DNA of 64,000 nucleotides from Kribbella jejuensis (GTDB lineage Bacteria; Actinomycetota; Actinomycetes; Propionibacteriales; Kribbellaceae), in contig NZ_VFMM01000002.1 in the NCBI RefSeq assembly GCF_006715085.1, forward strand, positions 372,001 to 436,000, in the 5' to 3' direction. The notes beneath the pieces are model-generated. The model was not told where the DNA came from. It saw nothing but the letters and a program-made list of their open reading frames with translations, and did no database searches. A program made the translations under genes and the position numbers. Positions within the stretch are counted from its first letter, which is position 1; each line of letters begins with the position of its first letter. This document shows, one piece after another, positions 40,104 to 50,798 of the stretch.

Positions 40104-41654
40104 ATGCATCTCGAGCTCTCCGGGCTGACCAAGAGTTTCGGCTCGCTGGTTGCCAACGACCACATCGACCTGGTGATCGAGCCGGGCGAGATCCACTGCC
40201 TGCTCGGTGAGAACGGGGCCGGCAAGAGCACCCTGATGAACATGCTCTACGGGCTGCTGCAGCCCGACTCGGGCGAGATCCTGATCGACGGCGAGAAGGT
40301 CAAGATCACCTCGCCCAGCGACGCGATCCGGCACGGCATCGGCATGGTGCACCAGCACTTCATGCTGGTCCCGGTGTTCACCGTCGCCGAGAACATCATG
40401 CTCGGCCGGGAGAACACCCGCGCCGGCGGCGTACTGGACCGGAAGAAGGCGCACAACCTGGTCACCGAGCTGTCCGACCGGTATGGGTTCGAGGTCGACC
40501 CCGACGCCCTGGTCGAGGACATCCCGGTCGGCGTCCAGCAGCGGGTGGAGATCATCAAGGCGCTGGCCAACGACGCCAGCGTACTGATCCTGGACGAGCC
40601 GACCGCCGTACTGACCCCGGCCGAGATCGACGAGCTGATCGCCGTGATGCGCCAGCTCAAGGAGAACGGTACGTCGATCGTCTTCATCACCCACAAGCTC
40701 AAAGAGGTCAAGGCGATCGCGGACAAGATCACCGTGATCCGGCGCGGCAAGGTGGTCGGCCAGGCCGAGCCGTCGGAGACCGAGGAAGGCCTGGCCGAGA
40801 TGATGGTCGGCCGCGCGGTCGACCTGGTCGTGGACAAGGAGCCGGCCCAGCCGAAGGACACCGTGCTGCGGGTCGCAGGGCTGACCGTCATCGACGAGCG
40901 TGGGTTCACCGCCGTCGACGACGTGGACCTCGAGGTCCGGGCCGGCGAGATCCTCGCGGTGGCCGGTGTCCAGGGCAACGGCCAGACCGAGCTCGCCGAG
41001 GCGCTGCTCGGGCTGACCCCGATCGCGGCCGGATCGATCTCGCTCGACGGCCAGGAACTGACCACCAGGTCGACCCGGCACCGGCTCGAGGCCGGTATCG
41101 GGTACGTACCCGAGGACCGCGCGCACGACGGCTTCGTCGGCTCGTTCACCGTCGCGGAGAACCTGGTCCTCGACCTGTTCCGGAAGGCGCCGTTCGGCAA
41201 CGGCGTGGCGCTGCGCACCGACGAGATCGACAAGAACGCGACCGCCCGGGTCGAGGAGTTCGACATCCGCACCCAGAGCATCGACCTGACCGTGTCGTCG
41301 CTGTCCGGCGGCAACCAGCAGAAGGTCGTGCTGGCCCGCGAACTGTCCCGCCCGCTGAAGCTGCTGGTCGCCTCGCAGCCGACCCGCGGCGTCGACGTCG
41401 GCTCGATCGAGTTCCTGCACAACCGGATCGTGCAGGAGCGCGACAACGGTACGGCGGTGCTGATCGTGTCCACCGAACTCGACGAGATCGCCGCGCTGGC
41501 GGACCGGATCGCGGTGATGTACCGGGGCAAGGTGGTCGGCGTCGTACCGTCCGGCACGCCGCGGGACGAACTGGGCCTGATGATGGCCGGCGCCTCGCGG
41601 TCCCAGGCACACGACGAGGCGATCGAACACCCGACCACGTTGGGAACCATCTGA
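40104..41654 (+). CDS. Nucleoside ABC importer ATP-binding protein (two ATPase domains)
   Basis: 516 residues with two tandem ATPase domains, as in sugar/nucleoside importers of the RbsA/NupA kind. Domain 1: Walker A LLGENGAGKST near residue 37, Walker B VLILDEPTAVL. Domain 2 lacks a normal Walker A (VAGVQGNGQTE) but has LSGGNQQKVVLAREL and LLVASQPTRGVDVGS, as is usual for the second half. ATG 40104 with GGGAAGG. Its stop overlaps the next start (TGATG). Confidence 0.94.
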   Translation: MHLELSGLTKSFGSLVANDHIDLVIEPGEIHCLLGENGAGKSTLMNMLYGLLQPDSGEILIDGEKVKITSPSDAIRHGIGMVHQHFMLVPVFTVAENIMLGRENTRAGGVLDRKKAHNLVTELSDRYGFEVDPDALVEDIPVGVQQRVEIIKALANDASVLILDEPTAVLTPAEIDELIAVMRQLKENGTSIVFITHKLKEVKAIADKITVIRRGKVVGQAEPSETEEGLAEMMVGRAVDLVVDKEPAQPKDTVLRVAGLTVIDERGFTAVDDVDLEVRAGEILAVAGVQGNGQTELAEALLGLTPIAAGSISLDGQELTTRSTRHRLEAGIGYVPEDRAHDGFVGSFTVAENLVLDLFRKAPFGNGVALRTDEIDKNATARVEEFDIRTQSIDLTVSSLSGGNQQKVVLARELSRPLKLLVASQPTRGVDVGSIEFLHNRIVQERDNGTAVLIVSTELDEIAALADRIAVMYRGKVVGVVPSGTPRDELGLMMAGASRSQAHDEAIEHPTTLGTI

Positions 41655-42868
41655 TGAGCCCCGAGGAAATGAGCACAGAGACTGAAACCGCGCCGGCCCC
41701 GGTGCCGGCGAAGGCCCCGCAACAACGCTCCGGCATGCCGTCCTGGGCGATCCAAGGCCTGGTCTCGCTGAGCGCGATCGTACTGGCGCTGGTGGTCGGG
41801 GCGATCCTGATCATCGTCGGCGACAAGCAGGTGCAGACCGCGGTCGGGTACTTCGGTGCCGCGCCGGGCGACACCTTCTCGGCGGCCGCGAGCGCGGTCG
41901 GCGAGGCGTACAAGGCACTCGCGGTCGGTGCGTTCGGCGGCATCACGCCGATCTCGGAGTCGTTGACCCAGGCAACACCACTGATCTGCGGCGGCCTCGC
42001 GGTGTCGCTGGCGTTCCGGACCGGGTTGTTCAACATCGGCGCCCAGGGCCAGCTGATCGCGGGCGCGATCCTGGCCGGGTACGTCGGGTTCGCCTGGCAC
42101 CTGCCGCCGGTACTGCACCTGATCGTCGCACTGGTCGCCGGCCTGGTCGGCGGCGCGATCTGGGGCGGCGTGGTCGGCCTGCTGAAGGCGCGGACCGGGG
42201 CGCACGAGGTGATCGTGACGATCATGCTGAACTACGTCGCGCTCTACCTGCTGTCCTGGCTGCTCACCACGTCGACGTTCCGGCGGCCCGGGCGGACCGA
42301 CCCGATCTCGCCGATCGTGGACAAGAACGCGCAGTTCCCGAAGTTCGGCGACACCCGGCTGCACATCGGCTTCCTGCTCGCGCTGGCGGCCGCGGTGTTC
42401 GTGTGGTGGCTGCTGAACCGCTCGACGATCGGTTTCGAGCTGCGCGCCGTCGGTGCGAACGCGGACGCCTCCCGGACGGCCGGCATGTCGGTCGGTAAGG
42501 CGTACGTGATCGCGATGCTGGTCGCGGGGGCGCTCGCCGGTCTGGCCGGGACGCAGCAGGTGCTCGGTACCGATCTGCCGCTGACCGACGGCGTCGCGGC
42601 CTCGGTCGGGTTCGACGCGATCACGGTCGCGCTGCTCGGCCGCGGGACGCCGCTCGGCACCGTACTGGCCGGCCTGCTGTTCGGCGCGCTGAACGCGGGC
42701 GGCCTGCAGATGCAGCTGATCACCCAGACGCCGCTGACCCTGACCACTGTCCTGCAGGCCGTGATCGTGCTGTTCGTCGCGGCTCCGGCGCTGGTGCGCT
42801 CGGTCTTCCGGTTCCTGCCGAAGGAACGCGGCGCCGGCGCCGTCCTCGCGAAAGGCTGGAACGGATGA
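41654..42868 (+). CDS. Nucleoside ABC importer permease 1
   Basis: 404 residues, about ten membrane segments; BPD_transp_2 family. A Thr/Pro/Ala-rich cytoplasmic N-terminus of about 35 residues precedes the first helix. FRTGLFNIGAQGQLIAGAI and GANADASRTAGMS are family landmarks. Overlaps the ATPase gene by 1 bp and the second permease by 4 bp (ATGA). Confidence 0.93.
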   Translation: MSPEEMSTETETAPAPVPAKAPQQRSGMPSWAIQGLVSLSAIVLALVVGAILIIVGDKQVQTAVGYFGAAPGDTFSAAASAVGEAYKALAVGAFGGITPISESLTQATPLICGGLAVSLAFRTGLFNIGAQGQLIAGAILAGYVGFAWHLPPVLHLIVALVAGLVGGAIWGGVVGLLKARTGAHEVIVTIMLNYVALYLLSWLLTTSTFRRPGRTDPISPIVDKNAQFPKFGDTRLHIGFLLALAAAVFVWWLLNRSTIGFELRAVGANADASRTAGMSVGKAYVIAMLVAGALAGLAGTQQVLGTDLPLTDGVAASVGFDAITVALLGRGTPLGTVLAGLLFGALNAGGLQMQLITQTPLTLTTVLQAVIVLFVAAPALVRSVFRFLPKERGAGAVLAKGWNG

Positions 42869-44166
42869 CGGACACGACACCGGACGCCGCACCTGCGGCA
42901 CCGGCGAAGCCACAAATCATCGAAGGACCGGCCGAGCGGACCCGCCGGCAGCGCGTCGGTGGCGTGATGGTGGTGTTCGCGCTGATCGGCCTCGGGCTGG
43001 CAATCTTCACCAAGAGCGGCAAGGCAACCTTCCAGCTGGTGTCGGGCGACCTGCAGCACAACCTGCTCGGGCTGCCCGCGCAGGCGGTCGGGCTGATCCT
43101 CGGGGTGCTGGGTGTCGCCGCCGCGGTCGCGTACGTGCTGCCCTCGGTGCGGCGCCTTGTTCCGCAGCGGTACGCCGGGTGGCTGGCCGCCGCGCTGGGG
43201 ATCTGCTTCATCGGCGCGTTCCTGTGCTGGGCAGCGGCCGGCAAGACGTTCCCGCTGGCGAACCAGTTCCAGGGCACGCTGAACTTCGCGACGCCGCTGA
43301 TCCTCGGCGCGCTGGCCGGGGTGATGTGCGAGCGCGCCGGTGTCATCAACATCGCGATCGAGGGGCAGTTCCTGGTCGGCGCGTTCACCGCGGCGATCGT
43401 GTCGAGTACGACGGGCAGCGGGGCTGCGGCGTTGATCGCCGCGGCCGCGAGCGGCGTGGTGATGGCGGCGCTGCTGGCGGTGTTCTCGATCAAGTACCTG
43501 GTCAACCAGGTCGTGCTCGGCGTCGTACTCGTGGTGTTCGCGACCGGTATCACCGGGTTCCTGTTCGATCAGTTCCTGCAGAGTGACGCGGACAAGCTGA
43601 ACACCCCGAAGGTGCTGTCCGCGATCAAGATCCCGGGGCTGGGCGACATCCCGTTCATCGGGCCGATCCTGTTCAACCAGACGATCCTGGTGTACCTGAT
43701 GTACATCGCGGTCGCGGTGGTCACGTTCGTCCTCTTCGAGACCCGTTGGGGCCTGCGGATCCGCGCGGTCGGCGAGCACCCGAAGGCGGCTGACACGGTC
43801 GGCATCAAGGTCAAGCGGATCCGGTACTCCGCGGTCCTCACGGCCGGCATCCTCGCCGGTCTGGGCGGTGCGTTCTTCACCGTCGGGTACGCCGGTTCGT
43901 TCAGCAAGGAGATGACCGCCGGCAACGGCTTCATCGCCCTGGCCGCCCTCATCATGGGCCGCTGGCACCCGATCGGCGCGACAGTAGCCGCCCTGTTCTT
44001 CGGCTTCGCCACCCAGCTGCAGTCCCAGCTCCAGATCATCCAAACCCCGATCCCCGGCCAACTCCTGCTGATGGCGCCGTACCTGGCCACCATCATCGCG
44101 GTCGCCGGGCTCGTCGGCCGCGTCCGAGCACCGAAGGCCGACGGTGAACCCTACGTCACCGAATGA
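42865..44166 (+). CDS. Nucleoside ABC importer permease 2
   Basis: 433 residues, BPD_transp_2 family with about ten to eleven membrane segments. CERAGVINIAIEGQFLVGAF, VNQVVLGVVLVVFATGITGF and RIRAVGEHPKAADTVGIKV are typical. It forms the heterodimeric channel with permease 1. Its 3' end overlaps the cytidine deaminase gene by 23 bp. Confidence 0.93.
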   Translation: MTDTTPDAAPAAPAKPQIIEGPAERTRRQRVGGVMVVFALIGLGLAIFTKSGKATFQLVSGDLQHNLLGLPAQAVGLILGVLGVAAAVAYVLPSVRRLVPQRYAGWLAAALGICFIGAFLCWAAAGKTFPLANQFQGTLNFATPLILGALAGVMCERAGVINIAIEGQFLVGAFTAAIVSSTTGSGAAALIAAAASGVVMAALLAVFSIKYLVNQVVLGVVLVVFATGITGFLFDQFLQSDADKLNTPKVLSAIKIPGLGDIPFIGPILFNQTILVYLMYIAVAVVTFVLFETRWGLRIRAVGEHPKAADTVGIKVKRIRYSAVLTAGILAGLGGAFFTVGYAGSFSKEMTAGNGFIALAALIMGRWHPIGATVAALFFGFATQLQSQLQIIQTPIPGQLLLMAPYLATIIAVAGLVGRVRAPKADGEPYVTE

Positions 44167-44550
44167 GATCGACTGGCCGGCGCTGCGGGCGGTTGCCGTT
44201 GAGGTGATGCACCGGGCGTACGCGCCGTACTCCGGGTTTCCGGTGGGGGCGGCGGCGTATGTGGATGATGGGCGGGTTGTTGCTGGGTGCAATGTGGAGA
44301 ATGCTTCGTACGGGTTGACGTTGTGTGCGGAGTGCGGGCTGGTGTCGGAGTTGCACCGGACCGGGGGTGGGCGGTTGGTGGCGTTCACCTGTGTCGATCG
44401 GCATGAGCACCTGTTGACGCCGTGTGGACGCTGCCGGCAGCTGTTGCACGAGAACGGTGGGCCGGGGTTGCTGGTCGAGACGGCGACCGGGATCCGGCCG
44501 TTGCGCGAGCTGCTGCCGGACGCGTTCGGCCCCGAGTTTCTGGAGGAGTA

Positions 44551-44551
<1 letters not shown>
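44144..44551 (+). CDS. cdd: Cytidine deaminase
   Basis: 135 residues, homotetrameric type. It deaminates cytidine and deoxycytidine to uridine and deoxyuridine. Zinc ligands C61, C94 and C97 with the proton shuttle E63 (LCAEC, PCGRC); substrate loops FPVGAAAYVDDGRVVAGCNVE in two parts. GTG 44144 lies within the upstream permease gene. The TAA stop shares a base with the deoA ATG. Confidence 0.95.
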
Positions 44552-45821
<1,270 letters not shown>

Positions 45822-45825
<4 letters not shown>

Positions 45826-46484
45826 TTGGCGGTTGCGGTCAGGCGGGTGCGTTGTTCTTTGGCCAGCGCGGTGATCAGTTTCGTGTCCGGCGTGAGGGTT
45901 GTGCCGAGGGGGGCGGGCTCGTGGATGGAGAGTTCTATGACGATCGGGCCGATGGCGAGGGTGGCCTCGGCGACGGCGACCGATTGGTCGGAGGCGCCGT
46001 CGTACTCGACCCGGGCGTCGGAGAGGGCGCCCGGAAGATTGAACGGGTGGCTGTGGTCGTCCTGGGTCCAGAGACCGTTCTGGAGCGTCAGGGCCTTGGC
46101 GGCCGAGCCGGTCTTGAACAGTTGGACGGTGAAGCGCTTCTTCTTGTCGGGGCTGAGCCGGGTCGCCCGGTAGCCCTCGACGAAGTTCGCGTTGAGCAGG
46201 AGCGCACGGTCCAGCGCGGGGTCGGCGGACCAGTTGTTCAGGTACGTCGTCGCGGTGAACGCACCGGTGCCGTTGCGGGTGTCGGCGACGTACCCGCGGG
46301 GGAGCGCGACCAGTGCGGCGAGGCTGCTCTGCGGCGACCGATCCGCCGTACCGTTCAGTTCCGAGTGTTTCGCGGCCGGGGTCGGGGCAGCACTCGCCGA
46401 CGTACCGTCCTCGGACCCGCAGGCGGTAACAGCCAGCAGCAGCCCGGTTACCAGAACGGCAACGCCCGCAGCATTCCGCTTCAC
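45822..46484 (-). CDS. Putative lipoprotein, unknown function
   Basis: 220 residues. MKRNAAGVAVLVTGLLLAVTAC is a lipoprotein signal with a lipobox Cys at 22, followed by a Ser/Ala/Pro linker. The mature domain has no recognised family; it contains a hydrophobic-charged pattern like a small alpha/beta domain. GTG start. It is downstream of the uridine-kinase-like gene on the same strand, with a small hairpin between them. Confidence 0.75.
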
Positions 46485-46493
46485 GGGACCGAT

Positions 46494-46509
46494 ACCAACA
46501 GAGGTTGGT
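46494..46509 (-). promoter_or_regulatory. Small intercistronic hairpin
   Basis: ACCAAC (46494-46499), AGAG loop, GTTGGT (46504-46509), between the kinase stop and lipoprotein start. A weak structure; terminator or spacer hairpin. Confidence 0.35.
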
Positions 46510-46514
46510 GAACG

Positions 46515-47117
46515 TCAGGCTAACAATCTCTCGATCCGGGCACGGGCTTCCTTGGGGTGCAGGGGTTCGCAGCCGGCCGCGACACATCGTTGGACCACCT
46601 GCGGATCGTCGCGGAGCAGCAGGAGGCCGCGACGCAGCAGGGTCAGCGGGGGTTTGCGGTGCTCGCGCAGGTCCCGCTGGAAGCGCCGCGCGAACGTGAC
46701 GACCCGGTGGTGGTACACGCAGATCGCCACCGCCAGCAGGCCGCGTTCCCGCAGCGCCCCGGCGATCTGGTCCGCGAAGATGCCCTCAGCAACGATCAGC
46801 GGCGATCCGCCGGTAGTCACCGGGCGGTGCCCGACGGTACCGTCGGCGGCGATGTCGTAGATCGGCATGTCCGCGGATCCCGTCGTACACAACTGCTCCA
46901 GCGCCGCGACCGCGCGGTCGCCGTCCCAGGAACGCGGGTCGTCCCAATCGACGATCCCGAGCGGCGAGCGGGGCATCGCCTCGTCGTCGCCGTCACGGTA
47001 GAAGTCGTCGAGCCGTACGACGGGCAACCCCACCTGCTCCGCCAACCGCGACTTCCCCGCCCCCGAAGGCCCCGCCAGTAACACCACCCGTGAACGCACC
47101 GGCACATTCTCTTCCAC
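46515..47117 (-). CDS. Uridine kinase-like P-loop kinase
   Basis: 200 residues. Walker A LLAGPSGAGKSRLAEQ near residue 15, followed by VVRLDDFYRDGDDEAM and WDDPRSWDGD, as in uridine kinases and related phosphoribulokinase-fold enzymes. ATP-dependent phosphorylation of uridine/cytidine would fit the neighbouring nucleoside operon. GTG start at 47117, 41 bp from the divergent membrane protein gene. Confidence 0.85.
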   Translation of the reverse strand: MEENVPVRSRVVLLAGPSGAGKSRLAEQVGLPVVRLDDFYRDGDDEAMPRSPLGIVDWDDPRSWDGDRAVAALEQLCTTGSADMPIYDIAADGTVGHRPVTTGGSPLIVAEGIFADQIAGALRERGLLAVAICVYHHRVVTFARRFQRDLREHRKPPLTLLRRGLLLLRDDPQVVQRCVAAGCEPLHPKEARARIERLLA

Positions 47118-47158
47118 TTCCTGCAGTAACAGCCAATTCCGTGGCGCGATAATCGGGT

Positions 47159-47596
47159 ATGCCGAAGATGAAGCTGGGGGCTGTCGCCTACGCGTTGCTG
47201 GCAGTCGGCTGGCTCGTGTCCGCAGTCCTCACGCTGCGGGGCTACGGTTCGTACGCCGCGGCCGATCAGTGGTACCGGAACGCCGTCGCTGCGGTGTTCC
47301 TGCTGACAGGGGTATTGTTCGGCGTCGGCGCGGTTACCCGGCGGGGGCTGGTGTCCGACGTCGGGCCGCGAATCTGCCGCCAGGGCTGGATCGCGGTGAT
47401 CGGTCTGGTAGCTGTTGCTTTCGTGGTGTCGCTGTTCGGCGAGTCGGAATGGGGCGCGCCGTTCCCCACCGTCACCGCGGTGTTCATACCTCCGTGGATC
47501 AAGCGGCTGCAGGAGAACTACTACGAAGGACGAGCTGAAGCCGAGCGGGAGCTCAATCCAGAAGGGCCTGCTGGAGGGCAGTCGCCGACTGTTTGA
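47159..47596 (+). CDS. Small membrane protein, unknown function
   Basis: 145 residues with three hydrophobic segments (LGAVAYALLAVGWLVSAVLTL, AVAAVFLLTGVLFGVGAV, WIAVIGLVAVAFVVSLFG, each given in part) and a charged C-terminal tail. No family recognised. The last 44 bp overlap the convergent phosphotransferase gene. Confidence 0.7.
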   Translation: MPKMKLGAVAYALLAVGWLVSAVLTLRGYGSYAAADQWYRNAVAAVFLLTGVLFGVGAVTRRGLVSDVGPRICRQGWIAVIGLVAVAFVVSLFGESEWGAPFPTVTAVFIPPWIKRLQENYYEGRAEAERELNPEGPAGGQSPTV

Positions 47597-48347
47597 ACCA
47601 GGTGTTGGTGCGGTCGGTGAGGTCGGCTTCGCCGGTGGTCCAGCGTTGGTGGAACCAGGGGTGGCCGGTTTCCGCGCCGCGGCGGACGTAGTCCATGCAC
47701 CAGACGTGGTTGTCGGCGGCGGCGTCGACCAGGCGCCGGCGATCCGGTTCGGTCAGGCCGTACGTGTCCGCGAACCGCCGCAGCCGGGCGAGTGAGCGTC
47801 CCCGGCGTACGTCGTGGATGTCAGCGTCCGGGCGCAGTGGTGCCCACAGCCGCACCGCGGTCGCGACGTCCCACAGCGAGGATCCGGGCCCGGCGAGGTC
47901 GAAGTCGATGAGGGCGACCGCGATCCCGTCCCGGAACACCAGGTTGTCGAGGTTCGGGTCATTGTGGCTGATCAACCCGGTCACGTAATCCGCAGGCACC
48001 GGCTCGGCCCACTCCAGCCCGGCCGGCCGGAAGTCCGCCACCGCCTGGTGGTACTCCCGCAGCAGCACCGCCACGCTGTCCAGCGCCGCATCCGTCATCG
48101 ACCAGGACGGGTACGGCGCTGTCACCGTTTCGCCGGGGAGGTACGACAGCACCTCCCGCCCCTGCGAATCGACCCCCAGGAACCGCGGCGCCCCCTCGAA
48201 CCCGACCCGTTCGAGGTGTTCGAGCAACGCGTGCGTGGCCTGGCTGCTGGCGCGCAACGGACGGCGGACGGTGTCTGCGACCCGGACGACCAGCCCGCGG
48301 TTCGCAGTACCGCCGAGCAACTGGGTTTCCACCTCAGATGAGGGCAT
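47553..48347 (-). CDS. APH-family phosphotransferase
   Basis: 264 residues, aminoglycoside phosphotransferase/choline kinase fold. The catalytic loop is HNDPNLDNLVF and the metal-binding motif LIDFDLAGPGSSLWDVA; VRVADTVRRPLRAS forms the nucleotide-side N-lobe. Such proteins phosphorylate small hydroxyl compounds; a resistance role is possible but unproven. It starts 6 bp after the polyol regulator stop, so the two are probably cotranscribed. Confidence 0.88.
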   Translation of the reverse strand: MPSSEVETQLLGGTANRGLVVRVADTVRRPLRASSQATHALLEHLERVGFEGAPRFLGVDSQGREVLSYLPGETVTAPYPSWSMTDAALDSVAVLLREYHQAVADFRPAGLEWAEPVPADYVTGLISHNDPNLDNLVFRDGIAVALIDFDLAGPGSSLWDVATAVRLWAPLRPDADIHDVRRGRSLARLRRFADTYGLTEPDRRRLVDAAADNHVWCMDYVRRGAETGHPWFHQRWTTGEADLTDRTNTWFKQSATALQQALLD

Positions 48348-48353
48348 CGCGGG

Positions 48354-49301
48354 TCAGTGTGTCTCGTCCAGCAGCGCTTTCGCCAGGGGTGCGTGGGTAA
48401 CGATCGCGTTCACCAGCCCGCTGCGGACGGCGGCGCGGACCGCGTCGACCTTGGCGAGGCCGTACGGGATCGCGATCACCTCGTCGATCTTGTTCATCTG
48501 TTCGGCATTGATCGCGATCACCCGCTCGGTGACCCGGCTCTGCACCGGCGCACCGTCGGCGTCCACGAAAACCCCCGAGATGTCGGCGACCACACCACGG
48601 CGAAGCAGTTGTTCGCAGGCGTTCTCGTCCATCGCGTCGTACAGCGTCGACTGGCCACTGGCCCACGACCCGAGCCCGACGACCGCCTTCGACACCGAGT
48701 CGAAGTGGCTGATCGCCTCGGCCACCTCCGGCTGCTGCCGCAACGCCCGCGCCGTGGCGGCATCCGGGACTACGAGCGGGGCGTAGAACAGGTACGCCGG
48801 ACCGCCCGACAGCCGCGCGGTGTGCCGGACCAGCTCGACCGAGTTCGCCTCGACGTCCGGACGGGTCAATGCCCCCGTGAGCTGTACGACGGGCACCGGC
48901 GCGAGCGACGTGAGCTGCTCGGTCATCGCGGTCACGGCACGCGCCCACGCCAGGCCGAGGACGTCCTCGGGCGTGACGATCTCGGTGAGCAGATCCGCGG
49001 CCGCCTTGCCCAGCTGGGTACGCAACGCCGCCTCGTCCACCTCCGGGGTGTCCACGACGATCGCCCGGCGCAGGCCGAGTCCCTCCTGCAGCCGTGCGGA
49101 CAGGTCGATGTCGATCGCGCCGGGGTGGCTGATCTCGATCCGCACCAGCCCGCTGCTGCGCGCCTGGTCGAGCAGCCGCGCGACCTTGAACCGGCTGAGC
49201 CGGAACTCGTCGGCGATCTCCACCTTCGACCGCCCGTCGACGTAGTACCGCCGCGCAATCGAGGCCGTCAGCACCAGTTGCGCAGGCCCGAAGGACTCCA
49301 T
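48354..49301 (-). CDS. SorC/DeoR-type sugar-binding transcriptional regulator
   Basis: 315 residues. N-terminal helix-turn-helix (IARRYYVDGRSKVEIADEFRLSRFKVARLL) and C-terminal sugar-phosphate binding domain (LGLAWARAVTAMTEQL, VVGLGSWASGQSTLYDAM, AVDAVRAAVRSGLVNAIVTH). It very likely controls the divergent polyol ABC operon. ATG 49301 has GGGGAGG about 6 nt upstream; ATG 49319 in frame would start within the operator palindrome. Two GCTCA-N2-TGAGC palindromes flank the divergent promoter. Confidence 0.92.
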   Translation of the reverse strand: MESFGPAQLVLTASIARRYYVDGRSKVEIADEFRLSRFKVARLLDQARSSGLVRIEISHPGAIDIDLSARLQEGLGLRRAIVVDTPEVDEAALRTQLGKAAADLLTEIVTPEDVLGLAWARAVTAMTEQLTSLAPVPVVQLTGALTRPDVEANSVELVRHTARLSGGPAYLFYAPLVVPDAATARALRQQPEVAEAISHFDSVSKAVVGLGSWASGQSTLYDAMDENACEQLLRRGVVADISGVFVDADGAPVQSRVTERVIAINAEQMNKIDEVIAIPYGLAKVDAVRAAVRSGLVNAIVTHAPLAKALLDETH

Positions 49302-49313
49302 CAAACCCTCCCC

Positions 49314-49325
49314 GCTCATATGAGC
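49314..49325. promoter_or_regulatory. Operator candidate 1 of the polyol regulator
   Basis: Perfect 12-bp palindrome GCTCATATGAGC, just upstream of the regulator start, suited to autoregulation. A near-identical site lies at 49404-49415. Confidence 0.65.
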
Positions 49326-49354
49326 ACCACCGGACCCAAGTGTTGCACAGACCC

Positions 49355-49383
49355 TTGACAGGTCAAGTGCCCTCCGGTCTACT
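49355..49383 (+). promoter_or_regulatory. Promoter of the polyol ABC operon
   Basis: TTGACA (49355-49360), 17-nt spacer, TCTACT (49378-49383). Transcription would start near 49390, so operator 2 lies just inside the transcript. Confidence 0.5.
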
Positions 49384-49403
49384 TCTGTTGTGAGCGGAGG
49401 CGT

Positions 49404-49415
49404 GCTCAAATGAGC
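49404..49415. promoter_or_regulatory. Operator candidate 2 of the polyol regulator
   Basis: GCTCAAATGAGC, one pair off a perfect palindrome and matching operator 1 in 11 of 12 bases. A half site TGTGAGC lies at 49389-49395. It is 10 nt before the binding protein GTG and directly before its SD GGAGG. Confidence 0.65.
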
Positions 49416-49425
49416 GGAGGCAGCT

Positions 49426-50790
49426 GTGCTGAGTAGGCGCAAACGCATCGGAGCGGCCGGGGTCGCGGTGCTGATGACCGCGGTGACCGGTTGTGCGGGC
49501 TGGGGAGGCGGGGCCGGCGGTGGCGGTGCCGACAGCATCAACGTGCTGATGGTGAACAACCCGCAGATGGTCGATCTGCAGAAGCTGACGGCTGACAACT
49601 TCACCAAGCAGACGGGCATCCACGTGAACTTCACCGTGCTGCCCGAGAACGACGTCCGGGACAAGATCAGCCAGGAGTTCTCCAGCCAGGCCGGTCAGTA
49701 CGACGTCGCGTCGGTGAGCAACTTCGAGATCCCGATCTACGCGAAGTCCAAGTGGATCGCGCCGCTGTCGGACTACATCGCGAAGGACCCGTCGTTCGAC
49801 CAGGACGACATCCTGAAGCCGATGACCCAGTCGATGACCGCGGACGACGGCAAGATCTACGGCGAACCGTTCTACGGCGAGTCGTCGTTCCTGATGTACC
49901 GCAAGGACATCCTGGCCGCCAAGGGCATCGCGATGCCGGCCAAACCGACCTGGCAGCAGGTCGCGGACATCGCGGCGAAGGTCGACCACGCGACGCCGGG
50001 GATGCGCGGTATCTGTCTGCGCGGCCAGCCCGGCTGGGGTCAGCTGTTCGCCCCGCTCACCACGGTCGTCAACACCTTCGGCGGCACCTGGTTCACCAAG
50101 GACTGGCAGGCGAAGGTCGACTCGCCGGAATTCACCGAGGCGACCAAGTTCTACGTCGACCTGGTCCGCGCACACGGCGAGGCGGGCGCGCCGCAGGCCG
50201 GCTTCACCGAGTGCCTGAACGACACGATCCAGAGCAACACCGCGATGTGGTACGACGCCACGTCCGCGGCCGGTTCGCTCGAGGCGCCGAACTCGCCGGT
50301 GAAGGGCAAGATGGGGTACGCGCCGGCGCCGGTCGTGAAGACCGACAGCTCCGGCTGGCTGTACGCCTGGGCCTGGGGCATCCAGGAGGCCTCGAAGAAG
50401 AAGGACAACGCCTGGAAGTTCATCTCCTGGGCCTCGGGCAAGGACTACGAGAAGCTCGTCGGCGAGAAGGTTGGCTGGTCCAACGTCCCGGCCGGCAAGC
50501 GCGCGTCGACGTACGAGAATCCGCAGTACCTGAAGGAAGCCGCGGCGTTCGCGGAGCCGACCAAGAACGCGATCGAGCACGCGGACCCGAACAACCCGGG
50601 CACCCAGCCGCGGCCGGCGCCGGGGATCCAGTTCGTCGACATCCCCGAGTTCCCGGACCTCGGCACCCAGGTCAGTCAGGACGTGAGCTCGGCGATCGCC
50701 GGGAAGACGAGCGTCGACAAGGCGCTGAAACGCGGGCAGGAGCTCGCCGACGACGTCGCCGAGCGGTACCGCTCGCGGCTGGCGAAGTGA
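49426..50790 (+). CDS. Polyol/sugar ABC transporter substrate-binding lipoprotein
   Basis: 454 residues. MLSRRKRIGAAGVAVLMTAVTGC is a lipoprotein signal (lipobox Cys about 23). The mature protein is an SBP_bac_1 binding protein like sorbitol/mannitol binder SmoE: FTKQTGIHVNFTVLPENDVRDK, GQYDVASVSNFEIP, EPFYGESSFLMYRKD, AWGIQEASKKKDNAWKFI (in part). With a polyol dehydrogenase downstream, a sugar alcohol is the likely ligand. GTG 49426 with GGAGG upstream. Confidence 0.92.
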   Translation: MLSRRKRIGAAGVAVLMTAVTGCAGWGGGAGGGGADSINVLMVNNPQMVDLQKLTADNFTKQTGIHVNFTVLPENDVRDKISQEFSSQAGQYDVASVSNFEIPIYAKSKWIAPLSDYIAKDPSFDQDDILKPMTQSMTADDGKIYGEPFYGESSFLMYRKDILAAKGIAMPAKPTWQQVADIAAKVDHATPGMRGICLRGQPGWGQLFAPLTTVVNTFGGTWFTKDWQAKVDSPEFTEATKFYVDLVRAHGEAGAPQAGFTECLNDTIQSNTAMWYDATSAAGSLEAPNSPVKGKMGYAPAPVVKTDSSGWLYAWAWGIQEASKKKDNAWKFISWASGKDYEKLVGEKVGWSNVPAGKRASTYENPQYLKEAAAFAEPTKNAIEHADPNNPGTQPRPAPGIQFVDIPEFPDLGTQVSQDVSSAIAGKTSVDKALKRGQELADDVAERYRSRLAK

Positions 50791-50798
50791 GGGGCGTC

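Noticed and set aside
38793..42913. Long minus-strand frames opposite the nucleoside operon
   Set aside because: They mirror the codon pattern of the plus-strand BmpA and ABC genes and have no recognisable domain.
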